NCBI GenBank assembly: GCA_019119335.1
Contig: DWXF01000032.1
Coordinates: 1 to 47,757 of the forward strand
From: Candidatus Flavonifractor merdavium
Lineage (GTDB): Bacteria; Bacillota; Clostridia; Oscillospirales; Oscillospiraceae
Direction: 5' to 3'
Length of the DNA: 47,757 nucleotides
This document shows, piece after piece, positions 33,572-42,286 of the stretch. Every line of letters begins with the position of its first letter. The stretch's first letter is position 1. The translations under genes and the position numbers were made by a program. The notes beneath the pieces were generated by a model, which searched no databases, was not told where the DNA came from, and saw only the letters and a program-made list of their open reading frames with translations.

Positions 33572-33600
33572 AATCATATTCGTGATATACGAATATGATT
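33572..33600. promoter_or_regulatory. Perfect inverted repeat just downstream of the M14 gene promoter
   Basis: AATCATATTCG (33572-33582) and CGAATATGATT (33590-33600) are perfect complements separated by TGATATA. It covers the expected transcription start region of the peptidase gene, where a repressor would block transcription. As RNA it would be a weak 11-bp stem with no U-run, so a DNA operator is more likely. Confidence 0.65.
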
Positions 33601-33624
33601 CACTCCAGACCGGAAGGAAAGAGA

Positions 33625-36600
33625 ATGGTGATACGCATGAGGAAACACAAGTCCGTTGGGAAGGCGCTGTCTCTGGTGACGGCATGCGCCCTCCTTCTGT
33701 CCCTGTGTATTTTCCCGGCTGCCGCCGCGGAAGATACCGCCCCCGCCGCCCAGTTCGCCAACACCACAGGCGACGGCGGACAGAATATGGTCTCCCTTAC
33801 AAACGAGCGGACCTTCAAGGCCAGCATCCCGGTGGAGCTGACCCAGGAAGAGGCCCAGGCCGCCGCGGAGCAGGTCGTCTGGTCCCTGGACCGTGACCCC
33901 GGCCAGGAATATCTGGACGACACTCTGTTCCCCAACCAGTCCCAGGGCGGAGCGCTGGACAGCTGGGTGTGTGCGGATGGGGAGACCCCCTTCTTCCAGA
34001 ACATTGTTTCCGGGGCCGAGACGGTGGACGGCCAGGTCTATCTGACCGTTACCTTTGAAAACTGCGGCTACTTCGGGGAGGATCTCAGCGCCCCCCACAC
34101 CAACGGCGGTTATTATCTGGACGTGTGCGGCTACTTCGACCTGTCCGCCAGCCTGGAGGGGGAGGAGCTGGGCTCCGTCACCCTGAAGGTGGCTCCCTAT
34201 GACAGCTTCCACACCATGGCCGAGCTCTATGCCCAGATGGACGAGCTTGTGTCCTATGCCCAGGAGAACACCGACCTCTATGTGGAGCAGTTCTCCATGG
34301 GTCAGAGCCAGGGGGACAACGGCATGGAGAGCCTGGACATGCCCTACCTGATCGTGGCCAAGGACAAGGCCGCGGTGGACAAGTGGCAGCAGCTCAAGGC
34401 CCAGGCCGAGAGCGACCCCACCGCCCTGATCCAGAAGATCGAAAACGGCACCCTGGGAGATTACCAGGTGCCCGTGCTCTACTCCAACGTGCACGCCAAC
34501 GAGGTGGCCGCCGCCGACGGCGTGCTGACCTTTGCCTGGATGCTGGTGGAGGCCGCCGCCTCCGAGACCGGCGCCATTGACTACAACAAGCTTACCGGCT
34601 TTACCGCCGAGGGCGAGGCCGAGCTGGCCCGCCAGATGGGCCCTGTGGGCCAGGAGGGCTCCGTGGCCGTCCCCGACCTGGTGGCCGACAGCGCTACCTA
34701 CCTGGGCTACATCAAGGGTGAGAATGCCGACGGCACCACCTCTACCAAGTCTGTCCCCGTGGACCTGGAGAAGTACTACACCATGGAGACCGAGACGGTG
34801 GTTGTGGACGAGCTGCTGAGCGATGTGTTCTTCATCCTCGTCCCCGAGGAGAACGTGGAGGGCCGCACCTACATGACCCGTACCTCCTCCGGCGGCTTCG
34901 ACCTGAACCGGGACAACTCCTTCCAGACCCAGGCCGAGACTCAGAACATGACTCAGCTCATTGCCCAGTGGAATCCCGTCAGCTTTACCGAGTTCCACGG
35001 CCGGGTGTCCGCCTTCCAGTGCGAGCCCTGCGATCCCCCCCACGAGCCCAATTTTGAGTACGACCTGCTGGCCGAGCACCTGATGACCGGCGGCGAGGCC
35101 CTGGGCATTGCCGCCGTGGCCAACAACGACGGCCACAACAGCTACGTCATTCCTCAGCGGGACTATCTGACCTACACCGGCGAGACCACCGCCGACGGGG
35201 AGGAGCAGACCCAGTGGCTGGACCCCTGGGACGACATGTCCACCAGCTACACCCCCCAGTACGCCATGCTCCACGGCACCCTGGCCTACACCGTTGAGGT
35301 GCCTGCCTACGACCAGTTCATGGTGGAGGCCCTGGCCTACGGCCAGCTGGGCCAGAGCGCCTACATCGCCGCCAACAAGGACAGCTACCTGCTTAACCAG
35401 ACCAAGATTTTCGAGCGGGGCGTGACCAACGCCAACTCCGACGCCTATGAGCTGGTGGGCCAGTGGTTCTGCGACCAGTACGACGTGGAGGGCGCCGAGG
35501 CCGACCTGTTCCGGCCCGAGTACGACGGCGAGGGGGAGAACGGCAACTTCTACCCCGAGTGCTACATCATCCCCATGGATGGGACCAACCAGTCCAACCT
35601 GCAGGACGCCGCCGAGATGGTGGTGTACCTGACCCGCAACGGCGTCAAGGTCAATGTGACCCAGCAGCCCTTCACCTATGACGGGGTGGAGTACCCCGCC
35701 GGCACCCTGATCGTGTCCATGTACCAGGCCAAGCGGAGCGTGGCCAACGGCGTGCTGTACGACGGCACCGTCATTACCGAGTGGCCCGTGCTCTACTCCG
35801 AGGGCATCACCGCCTTCGACAAGACCCGGGGCTTCGACATGGCGGTGTGCGCCCAGCCCGCCGCCTATGAGACCATCGCCGCCGTCTGCGGCCAGGCTAT
35901 GGACTATGCCGCCGCTCAGACCTACGTGTCCGGCCTGACCTCCTCCTTTACCGGGGTGGAGAACGCCCAGGTCATCCTGATGAACGCCTCCGAGGACTCC
36001 ACCGCTGCCGTCAACGCCCTGCTGAAGGCGGGTAAGGCGGTCTCCCTCATCACTGAGGGCCAGTATCAGGGCAGTTTCCTGTGCGCCTACGCCGACTGGC
36101 AGAGCGTGGCCGGCGACTACCTGCTCACCGGCATCGGCGTGACGGACGCCCCCGCCGCCACCGCCCTCTCCAAGGCCCCTGTGGTCTACATCTCCGGCAA
36201 GCCCGCCGACAATGACCAGGGCTTTGTCAAGACCTCCCTGGTCAGCGGCGCCTACGAATACAACTATGACCGCCAGGCTATGGAGCTGCTGGACTTCACC
36301 GTCACCGGCGACGCCTCCAAGGCCGACGTGATCATCGGCGCCGCCGCCCTGGACGAGCAGGCCCTGGCCGCCGTTAAGAGCGGCACCCCCTACATCGGTT
36401 ACGGCTATGACGCCATGAGCTCTGCCGTTGACCTCTTTGCCGAGGGCCAGCTGGTGTATGAGACCGCCGGCAGCAACGCCATGGATGCCCTGGCTTATGT
36501 CACTTATCCCACCGAGAGCCTGGTCACCGCCAGCTACGTGGCCGAGGGGGACGACCTCCTCTACGGCTACGGCGCGGGCTACTTCGCCGCCATTCCCCAG

Positions 36601-37419
36601 GGCGCCCAGGTGCTGGTGCAGCTGGACAGCTCCAGGGAGCTGCTGGAGGGCTTCCTGCCCAGCACCGGCGAGCACTACAACGACTTCTTGAACGACTCCA
36701 TCCAGGCCATCTCCTATGAGGGCCAGGGGGTGGGCGGCGCCCAGCTGGACGTGGTGCTCTTTGCCAACACCCTGACCAACAAGGTCCACCAGAGAGATGA
36801 GTTCAACTTCATTTCCAACTTTGCCTTTGCCAGCGTGATGGGCCAGGAGACCGCCGAGACCACCGGCTATGCCGACGTGGCCGCCGGCGCCTGGTACGCC
36901 GACTCTGTGGCCGCCGTCACCGAGCAGGGCCTGATGACCGGCGTTACCGGCACCACCTTCGCCCCCGACGTGGCCACCACCCGGGGCATGATGGTCACCA
37001 TCCTGCACCGTATGGCCGGTGAGCCCGCCGCCGCTGCCGACGCCCAGTTTACCGACGTGGCCGATATCTCCTACTGTGCCGCCGCCGTGGATTGGGCCAG
37101 CGAGGCGGGGGTGGCCTCCGGCGTGGGCAACCGCACCTTCGCCCCCGACAACACCCTCACCCGGGAGCAGGCGGTAACCATGCTGTACCGCTACGCCCAG
37201 CTCCAGGGTGTGGACGTGACCGCCGCCGGGGACCTGTCCGCCTACACCGACGGCAGCTCCGTCTCCCCCTTCGCCCAGGACGCCGTGAGCTGGGCCGTGT
37301 CCAACGGCCTGCTCAAGGGCAACGCCGGGGTCCTGAATCCCCAGGGCTCCGCCTCCCGGGCCGAGCTGGCCGCCCTCATGGTGCGGGCCAGCGCCCTCCT
37401 CACCGCTGACGCGGAATAA
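33625..37419 (+). CDS. Secreted M14-family zinc carboxypeptidase-like protein with three SLH domains
   Basis: 1,264 residues. A signal peptide (about 1-35, ending in PAAAAED) leads to secretion. The M14 peptidase domain has the zinc ligands His290 and Glu293 (NVHANEVAAAD) and His458 (TEFHGR), the substrate-binding Arg429 (DLNRDN) and the likely catalytic Glu558 (YTVEVP), so it should be active. A long uncharacterised middle part follows, and three S-layer-homology repeats end the protein (about 1080-1262: GYADVAAGAWYADSV.., FTDVADISYC.., YTDGSSVSPF..), anchoring it to the cell wall. It probably trims peptides at the surface. The ATG at 33625 has GGAAGG upstream; ATG 33637 is also possible. 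Confidence 0.92.
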   Translation: MVIRMRKHKSVGKALSLVTACALLLSLCIFPAAAAEDTAPAAQFANTTGDGGQNMVSLTNERTFKASIPVELTQEEAQAAAEQVVWSLDRDPGQEYLDDTLFPNQSQGGALDSWVCADGETPFFQNIVSGAETVDGQVYLTVTFENCGYFGEDLSAPHTNGGYYLDVCGYFDLSASLEGEELGSVTLKVAPYDSFHTMAELYAQMDELVSYAQENTDLYVEQFSMGQSQGDNGMESLDMPYLIVAKDKAAVDKWQQLKAQAESDPTALIQKIENGTLGDYQVPVLYSNVHANEVAAADGVLTFAWMLVEAAASETGAIDYNKLTGFTAEGEAELARQMGPVGQEGSVAVPDLVADSATYLGYIKGENADGTTSTKSVPVDLEKYYTMETETVVVDELLSDVFFILVPEENVEGRTYMTRTSSGGFDLNRDNSFQTQAETQNMTQLIAQWNPVSFTEFHGRVSAFQCEPCDPPHEPNFEYDLLAEHLMTGGEALGIAAVANNDGHNSYVIPQRDYLTYTGETTADGEEQTQWLDPWDDMSTSYTPQYAMLHGTLAYTVEVPAYDQFMVEALAYGQLGQSAYIAANKDSYLLNQTKIFERGVTNANSDAYELVGQWFCDQYDVEGAEADLFRPEYDGEGENGNFYPECYIIPMDGTNQSNLQDAAEMVVYLTRNGVKVNVTQQPFTYDGVEYPAGTLIVSMYQAKRSVANGVLYDGTVITEWPVLYSEGITAFDKTRGFDMAVCAQPAAYETIAAVCGQAMDYAAAQTYVSGLTSSFTGVENAQVILMNASEDSTAAVNALLKAGKAVSLITEGQYQGSFLCAYADWQSVAGDYLLTGIGVTDAPAATALSKAPVVYISGKPADNDQGFVKTSLVSGAYEYNYDRQAMELLDFTVTGDASKADVIIGAAALDEQALAAVKSGTPYIGYGYDAMSSAVDLFAEGQLVYETAGSNAMDALAYVTYPTESLVTASYVAEGDDLLYGYGAGYFAAIPQGAQVLVQLDSSRELLEGFLPSTGEHYNDFLNDSIQAISYEGQGVGGAQLDVVLFANTLTNKVHQRDEFNFISNFAFASVMGQETAETTGYADVAAGAWYADSVAAVTEQGLMTGVTGTTFAPDVATTRGMMVTILHRMAGEPAAAADAQFTDVADISYCAAAVDWASEAGVASGVGNRTFAPDNTLTREQAVTMLYRYAQLQGVDVTAAGDLSAYTDGSSVSPFAQDAVSWAVSNGLLKGNAGVLNPQGSASRAELAALMVRASALLTADAE

Positions 37420-37433
37420 GATCCCCTGACAGA

Positions 37434-37466
37434 AAAGCCGGGGCAGCCTGTGGCTGCCCCGGCTTT
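37434..37466. terminator. Terminator between the M14 peptidase gene and pepD
   Basis: AAAGCCGGGGCAGCC (37434-37448) and GGCTGCCCCGGCTTT (37452-37466) pair perfectly around TGT. The two genes converge here and the hairpin can serve both. Confidence 0.88.
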
Positions 37467-37485
37467 GTTGCCGGTTGCAAGGGGA

Positions 37486-38916
37486 TCAGAGGGCCTCCAG
37501 CGTGCCTGCCAGCAGCAGCACGTAGTCGGGAAGGGTGTCCAGCGGGGCCCGCTCATCCACCGAGTGGGCGTCCAGAATGTCCGGCCCGGTGCTGGCCATC
37601 ACCAGAGCGGGGCATTTGTCCTGGAATACCGAGGGCTCCAGCCCCACATGGACGGCGCCGATGTCCAGCCCACGGCCGGTCTGCTCCCGCCATACCCGGT
37701 CCAGCACCGCCGCAAGGGGGTTGTTTCGCTCACCCGGCCAGCCGGGATAGCCGGTGACCGTGCCGGTAAAACCGTGGGCCGCCGCCAGAGATTCATGCCG
37801 GTGGGCCAGCTCCCGCTCCTCCTCCCGCCGGGCGGAGCGGAGGAAGGAACACACCTGAAAAGCGCCCTCTGCCGCCCCGGCTTTGCCCAGGTTGGCGGAG
37901 GCCCCCACCACACCGGGGAAGGCGGGGTCCATGGTGTACACCCCGTGATACAGCCCGTTGAGAAAGGCCAGCGCGTGGGCCTGGAAGGAGGCCGTCCACA
38001 CTTCCTCCGGCCTCTCCGCCGGGGCGCAGGTCACTTTCAGGCCGGGGTCGGCCTGCCGGTACAGCGCCAGGGCGTTTTGCAGCAGGGTCAGGTCGGGCTC
38101 CTCGGGGGCAAACACCACCGCCTCCGCCCAGGCGGGTATGGCGTTGTGGGTGAGACCGCCGGACAGGGCGGCGAGCCGCCCGCCGGGCAGCCCCGCCAGA
38201 TAGCCGGAGAGCAGCTTGATGGGGTTGCCCCGGCCCCGGTGGATGTCGTCCCCCGAGTGGCCTCCCAGTCCGCCGGAGAGGGTGAGCCGCCAGGCGGGCA
38301 GGGGAGGGGCGGGCTCCAGCTCCAGGGGGCGGCTCCAGGTCTCCCGCCGTCCGCTGGCCGAGCCCACAATGGCCCGGCCCAGGTGGAAACCGTCGGTGTT
38401 CAGCAGGTAATCGCTCCCCGCCAGCCAGGCCGGGTCCACCTCCTTGGCCCCCGCCAGGCCCACCTCCTCCGCGGTGGTGAACAGCAGCGTCAGCGGCCCG
38501 TGGGCCACCTGGCCGGTGGACAGCAGCCACAGCGCCGCCGCGTTGCCCAGGCCGTTGTCCGCCCCCAGGGAGGAGCGGCCGTCGCTGCGGAGAAAGCCGT
38601 CCTTTGCCACAATGGTCACCGGGTCGCGCTCGGGCTGAAAGTCCCCGGCGGCGGCGCATACCATATCCATGTGGCCCTGGAGGATCAGCCGGGGCCGCCC
38701 CTCCCGGCCGGGGGTGGCGGGCAGGGGACAGAGCAGATTATGTACGGAGTCCTCCACCGGATTTCCTCCCAGCTTTTCCCGGAGGAAGGCGGCGTAATCC
38801 CTGCAGGTGAGGGCCTCCCCATGGGAGGGGTGGGGATGGCGGGAGAGCAGGCGGAAGGTGTCCTCCACCCCCTGACGGATGGCCTGCCGGCCACCCAGAC
38901 GGTCCAGCAATGTCAT
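37486..38916 (-). CDS. pepD: Aminoacyl-histidine dipeptidase (M20 family, PepD type)
   Basis: 476 residues, the usual PepD length. The enzyme hydrolyses dipeptides in the cytosol using two metal ions. Metal and catalytic motifs are in order: LQGHMDMV (His and Asp), SSLGADNGLG (bridging Asp), FTTAEEVGLAGA (catalytic Glu-Glu), NTDGFHLG (Asp) and, near the C-terminus, DAHSVDERAPL with the last metal His. GGHSGDDIHRGRGN belongs to the inserted lid domain. The ATG at 38916 is preferred because AAAGGA precedes it at about ten bases; the upstream ATG at 38940 has no ribosome site. Confidence 0.92.
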   Translation of the reverse strand: MTLLDRLGGRQAIRQGVEDTFRLLSRHPHPSHGEALTCRDYAAFLREKLGGNPVEDSVHNLLCPLPATPGREGRPRLILQGHMDMVCAAAGDFQPERDPVTIVAKDGFLRSDGRSSLGADNGLGNAAALWLLSTGQVAHGPLTLLFTTAEEVGLAGAKEVDPAWLAGSDYLLNTDGFHLGRAIVGSASGRRETWSRPLELEPAPPLPAWRLTLSGGLGGHSGDDIHRGRGNPIKLLSGYLAGLPGGRLAALSGGLTHNAIPAWAEAVVFAPEEPDLTLLQNALALYRQADPGLKVTCAPAERPEEVWTASFQAHALAFLNGLYHGVYTMDPAFPGVVGASANLGKAGAAEGAFQVCSFLRSARREEERELAHRHESLAAAHGFTGTVTGYPGWPGERNNPLAAVLDRVWREQTGRGLDIGAVHVGLEPSVFQDKCPALVMASTGPDILDAHSVDERAPLDTLPDYVLLLAGTLEAL

Positions 38917-38964
38917 AGGTATCACATCCTTTGGCCCCATTGTACCACAAAGAGCCGCCCTTTG

Positions 38965-39522
38965 CTACGGGCCCAGCACCTCCCATACCCCCAGAGCCAC
39001 CAGAAGCCCGCCGGAGAGGGGGAGGGCGAACCGGCCCAGCAGCCGCCCCGCCACCCCGTCCCCCAGGGCACGGCCCAGAGGAAGGGCGGCCAGGGTACAC
39101 ACCAGATTGGCCCCGGCGGCCCAGCCGGGGCTGACCCCGGACACCCCTGCGGCCACCCCCATGCCTGCGTTGTTTACCGCCAGGGCGGCGGCCAGGGCCA
39201 CCCAGTCCCACAGGCTGGAGCCCCCGGCTCTGGGGGCGTCCTCCGGGCCTCCGGCGGCCCGCAGCCAGTCCAGCACGCACCACAGCCCCATGCCCACCAG
39301 CACCAGCCCGCCCAGGGGGGCCACCACCCCCGCCGCCGCGGCCTGAGAGCCCAGGGCCAGGGACAGCCAGGTGATGAGGGTGGTAAGTCCCGCGATCACC
39401 CACCGCTGCTCCCGGCCGGGCCGTACCCCCCGGGTGGCCCAGCCCATGGCCAGAATGACCGTATCCAGATTACAGGCGGCGGCAAATACCGCCGCCGTGC
39501 CCAATGTAGAAAGCCACTGCAT
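38965..39522 (-). CDS. MntP/YtaF-family membrane protein
   Basis: 185 residues, six hydrophobic helices in two similar halves. The repeated acidic or polar motif AACNLDTVILAMGWATRGVR in the first half and AVNNAGMGVAAGVSG in the second match the DUF204 family of manganese exporters (MntP) and the sporulation-associated YtaF. The usual second-half SLDAF reads AVNNAG here, so that acidic residue is missing. Mn2+ export is the known role of MntP; the role of YtaF is not known. Length and loop pattern favour YtaF slightly. A GGAGGTGCG ribosome site precedes the ATG. Confidence 0.75.
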   Translation of the reverse strand: MQWLSTLGTAAVFAAACNLDTVILAMGWATRGVRPGREQRWVIAGLTTLITWLSLALGSQAAAAGVVAPLGGLVLVGMGLWCVLDWLRAAGGPEDAPRAGGSSLWDWVALAAALAVNNAGMGVAAGVSGVSPGWAAGANLVCTLAALPLGRALGDGVAGRLLGRFALPLSGGLLVALGVWEVLGP

Positions 39523-39601
39523 ACCGCACCTCCTGTTCCGGCCATTCTATTCGGATTGCGAAGCAGGGGTGCATGGGGTGGCTTTTGCCGGCGGAGTGTG
39601 C

Positions 39602-39607
39602 TATACT
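39602..39607 (+). promoter_or_regulatory. Extended -10 promoter of the HD-domain gene
   Basis: TGTGCTATACT holds TGC directly before TATACT (39602-39607). No good -35 is present at 17 bases, which extended -10 promoters can do without. The ATG follows 32 bases later after AAAAAAGGAG. Confidence 0.5.
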
Positions 39608-39639
39608 CTAGTTTAATTGAACAAAAAAGGAGAACCGCT

Positions 39640-40221
39640 ATGGACGGGAGAGAGACCTTTCTGCAGATTTATCAGGACAACATCCACCGGGAGGGGGCCG
39701 ACGCCCTGCTGGATTATCTGGAGCACAAGAGCGACTTCTTCACCGCCCCCGCCTCGGCCCGGTTCCACGGGGCCTATGCCGGCGGGCTGTGCCAGCACAG
39801 CGTCAACGTCTACCAGTGTCTGAACGCCTACCTGGAGCGGGAACGGGTGCGGGAGCTCTACGGTCTGGAGTACGCCCCGGAGAGCGTGGCTCTGGTGGCT
39901 CTGCTCCATGACGTGTGCAAGATCGGCTGCTACCAGGCGGGCACCCGCAACATCAAGGGGCCGGACGGCAAGTGGCAGAGTGTGCCCACCTTCTACTACG
40001 AGGATAAGCTGCCCTACGGCCACGGGGAAAAGAGCGTGTACATCCTCTCGGGCTTTCTCCGCCTCACCCGGGAGGAGGCCATGGCCATCCGCTGGCACAT
40101 GGGCTTTTCCGGCGACGAGGACAAACGCCTGGTGGGCCAGGCCATGCAGCAGTACCCCCTTGCCTTCGCCCTCAGCGTGGCGGACATGGAGGCCACGTAC
40201 TTTTTGGAGAAGGAGGGGTAA
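39640..40221 (+). CDS. HD-domain hydrolase
   Basis: 193 residues. HD-superfamily metal residues are visible: His53 (CQHSVNVY), His90-Asp91 (LLHDVCKIG) and a C-terminal Asp in SVADMEATY; IRWHMGFSGDE carries additional histidine and acidic residues. The family hydrolyses phosphate esters of nucleotides or related molecules; the substrate cannot be told. It lies only three bases before the MATE exporter gene and is presumably co-transcribed with it. The ATG at 39640 has AAAGGAG seven bases upstream. Confidence 0.85.
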   Translation: MDGRETFLQIYQDNIHREGADALLDYLEHKSDFFTAPASARFHGAYAGGLCQHSVNVYQCLNAYLERERVRELYGLEYAPESVALVALLHDVCKIGCYQAGTRNIKGPDGKWQSVPTFYYEDKLPYGHGEKSVYILSGFLRLTREEAMAIRWHMGFSGDEDKRLVGQAMQQYPLAFALSVADMEATYFLEKEG

Positions 40222-40224
40222 GCG

Positions 40225-41607
40225 ATGGCAAAGCGGGAAAACGACCTGGGCCGGGACCCAATCGGCAAGCTGCTGCTGCGGCTGGCGCTGCCGTCGGTGA
40301 CCGCCCAGCTGGTCAACGCCCTGTACAACATTGTGGACCGCATGTACATCGGCCACATCCCGGAGGTGGGGGATCTGGCCCTCACCGGCCTGGGGGTGTG
40401 CTTCCCGGTGCTCATGTTCGTCTCCGCCATCTCCTCCCTGGTGGGTATGGGAGGCGGCTCCCGGGCGGTGGTGCGTATGGGAGAGGGGAAGGAGGACCAG
40501 GCCAACGCCATCCTGGGCAACGCCACCGCCCTGCTGGTTGTGCTGGCGGTGGCGGCCACCGTGTTTTTCCAGCTGGTGAAGGAGCCCATGCTTCTGCTCT
40601 TCGGCGCCACGCCGGAGACCCTGGGCTACGCCAGCGACTATCTGACCATCTACCTGTGGGGCAGCATTTTTGTGGAGATCTCCATGGGCCTCAACTTCTT
40701 TATCACCGCCCAGGGCTTTTCCACCATGTCCATGGCCACGGTGCTCATCGGCGCGGTGACCAACATTGTGCTGGACCCCATCCTCATCTTCGGCTTTAAT
40801 ATGGGGGTCAAGGGGGCCGCCCTGGCCACCATTACCGCCCAGGCGGTGTCGGCGGTGTGGGTGCTCTGCTTCCTCACCGGCAAGCGCACCAAGCTGAAGC
40901 TCCAGCGGCGGTTTTTCCGCATTGACTTCAAGGTGCTGGCCCCCGTGCTGGCCCTGGGCGTGTCCCCCTTCATCATGAACTCCACCGAGAGCCTGGTGAA
41001 TATCGCCTTCAACTCCTCCCTGAAGGCCTACGGCGGCACCCCCGCCGTGGGGGCCATGACCATCTGCTCCTCGGTGATGCAGGTGTTCTTTCTGCTTCTC
41101 CAGGGCATCGCTCAGGGCGCCCAGCCCATTATCGGCTTCAACTACGGCTCCGGCCAGCTGGACCGGGTGAAAAAGACCTGCCGGCTGCTGGTGATCTGCG
41201 CCCTCACCTTCAGCTGTACCGCCTGCGCCGCCCTGGAGCTGTTCCCCCAGGTGTTTGTGGCCCTGTTCAACGACAAGCCGGAGCTGGTGGAGCTGGCGGT
41301 GTGGGCCCTGCGGGTGTACGCCGCGGGCATGTTCATGCTGGGCATCCAGACCGCCTGTCAGCAGAGCTTCGTGGCCCTGGGCCAGGCCAAGGTGTCCCTC
41401 TTCCTGGCCCTGCTGCGGAAGATCATCCTGCTGCTGCCCCTGATTCTGCTGCTGCCCCATGTTCTGAGCGACAAGGTGTTCGCCGTGTTTCTGGCCGAAC
41501 CGGCGGCGGATATCCTGGCCGCCGTCACCACCGGCAGCATGTTTCTCTGGCGGTTCCCCCGGATTCTGGAGCGCCGGAGACAGGAGCTGGAGGGAAAGAA
41601 AGCGTGA
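40225..41607 (+). CDS. MATE-family efflux transporter
   Basis: 460 residues, twelve membrane helices in two halves. MATE signatures are LALPSVTAQLVNALYNIVDRMYIGH at the start, MGGGSRAVVRMGEGK in the TM2-3 region and QGIAQGAQPIIGFNYGSGQ in the second half. MATE exporters expel drugs or metabolites in exchange for Na+ or H+. The sequence is most like the DinF/NorM-related branch common in Clostridia; the substrate is unknown. It is the second gene of a two-gene unit with the HD protein and ends at a strong terminator. Confidence 0.94.
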   Translation: MAKRENDLGRDPIGKLLLRLALPSVTAQLVNALYNIVDRMYIGHIPEVGDLALTGLGVCFPVLMFVSAISSLVGMGGGSRAVVRMGEGKEDQANAILGNATALLVVLAVAATVFFQLVKEPMLLLFGATPETLGYASDYLTIYLWGSIFVEISMGLNFFITAQGFSTMSMATVLIGAVTNIVLDPILIFGFNMGVKGAALATITAQAVSAVWVLCFLTGKRTKLKLQRRFFRIDFKVLAPVLALGVSPFIMNSTESLVNIAFNSSLKAYGGTPAVGAMTICSSVMQVFFLLLQGIAQGAQPIIGFNYGSGQLDRVKKTCRLLVICALTFSCTACAALELFPQVFVALFNDKPELVELAVWALRVYAAGMFMLGIQTACQQSFVALGQAKVSLFLALLRKIILLLPLILLLPHVLSDKVFAVFLAEPAADILAAVTTGSMFLWRFPRILERRRQELEGKKA

Positions 41608-41648
41608 AAAAATCCGCCGTCTGCCTGTTGGGCAGACGGCGGATTTTT
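41608..41648. terminator. Bidirectional terminator between the MATE gene and the TatD/radical SAM operon
   Basis: An 18-base perfect stem (41608-41625 with 41631-41648) with core TCCGCCGTCTGCC, a five-base loop, an A-run on the left and T5 on the right. Confidence 0.94.
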
Positions 41649-41655
41649 GTGCTGC

Positions 41656-42273
41656 TCAGTCGGGAATGTAGGCCCGGATCCGCAGGGTTACCCCCAGCTC
41701 CTCCGTGATGGCCCGGCAGCGGTCGATTTCCGCCTGGGTCTTGTCCTTGTCCACAATGGTCATCACCACGTTTGGCACATAGTCCCGGCACTTCCGGGCG
41801 AAGTCCAGCATGTCGTCCCAAGCCCTGGCTCCGCTCCTGGGCCGGGTGACGGCGCAGTACTCCTCCGGGGTGGAGCCGTTGAGGGAGATGGAGATGGTGT
41901 CGATGCGGCCCTTCAGCTCCGGCGTCACGTCCCGGCCCAGAATGGCGTTGGCGTGGCCGTTGGTGTTGATGCGCACCGGGGGCAGATTGGGGACCTTTGC
42001 CTTCAGCTGGTCCACCAGCCACAGGATGTCGTCGGTGCGGAACATGGGCTCCCCAAAGCCGCAGAACACCAGCTCCCGGTAGTTGGCATAGTCCCGGGAG
42101 AGCAGGTCCTCCAGGGCCTCCTGCCGGGTGGGCTCATGCTCCAGCCACAGATCGTCGGCGTAGATGGACCCCTTGTGGCCGTTGTGCCGCAGGCAGAACA
42201 CGCAGCTGCAGTCGCACTTGTTGGTCAGGTTGACGTAGAGGGAACCCTCGTACTCGTAGGAAATGGTCTCCAT
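41656..42273 (-). CDS. TatD-linked radical SAM protein
   Basis: 205 residues. The radical SAM cluster motif CxxxCxxC is at Cys20, Cys24 and Cys27 (NKCDCSCVFCLR), and FCGFGEPMFR contains the GGEP-like SAM-binding element (here GFGEP). The protein is short for a radical SAM enzyme and lacks any C-terminal extra cluster domain. A family of this size encoded beside tatD is recognised (TatD family-associated radical SAM protein), but its reaction is not known. It starts 13 bases after the tatD stop codon with GAGGAGG before the ATG, so the two products probably act together. Confidence 0.88.
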   Translation of the reverse strand: METISYEYEGSLYVNLTNKCDCSCVFCLRHNGHKGSIYADDLWLEHEPTRQEALEDLLSRDYANYRELVFCGFGEPMFRTDDILWLVDQLKAKVPNLPPVRINTNGHANAILGRDVTPELKGRIDTISISLNGSTPEEYCAVTRPRSGARAWDDMLDFARKCRDYVPNVVMTIVDKDKTQAEIDRCRAITEELGVTLRIRAYIPD

Positions 42274-42286
42274 CGCAATGCCTCCT

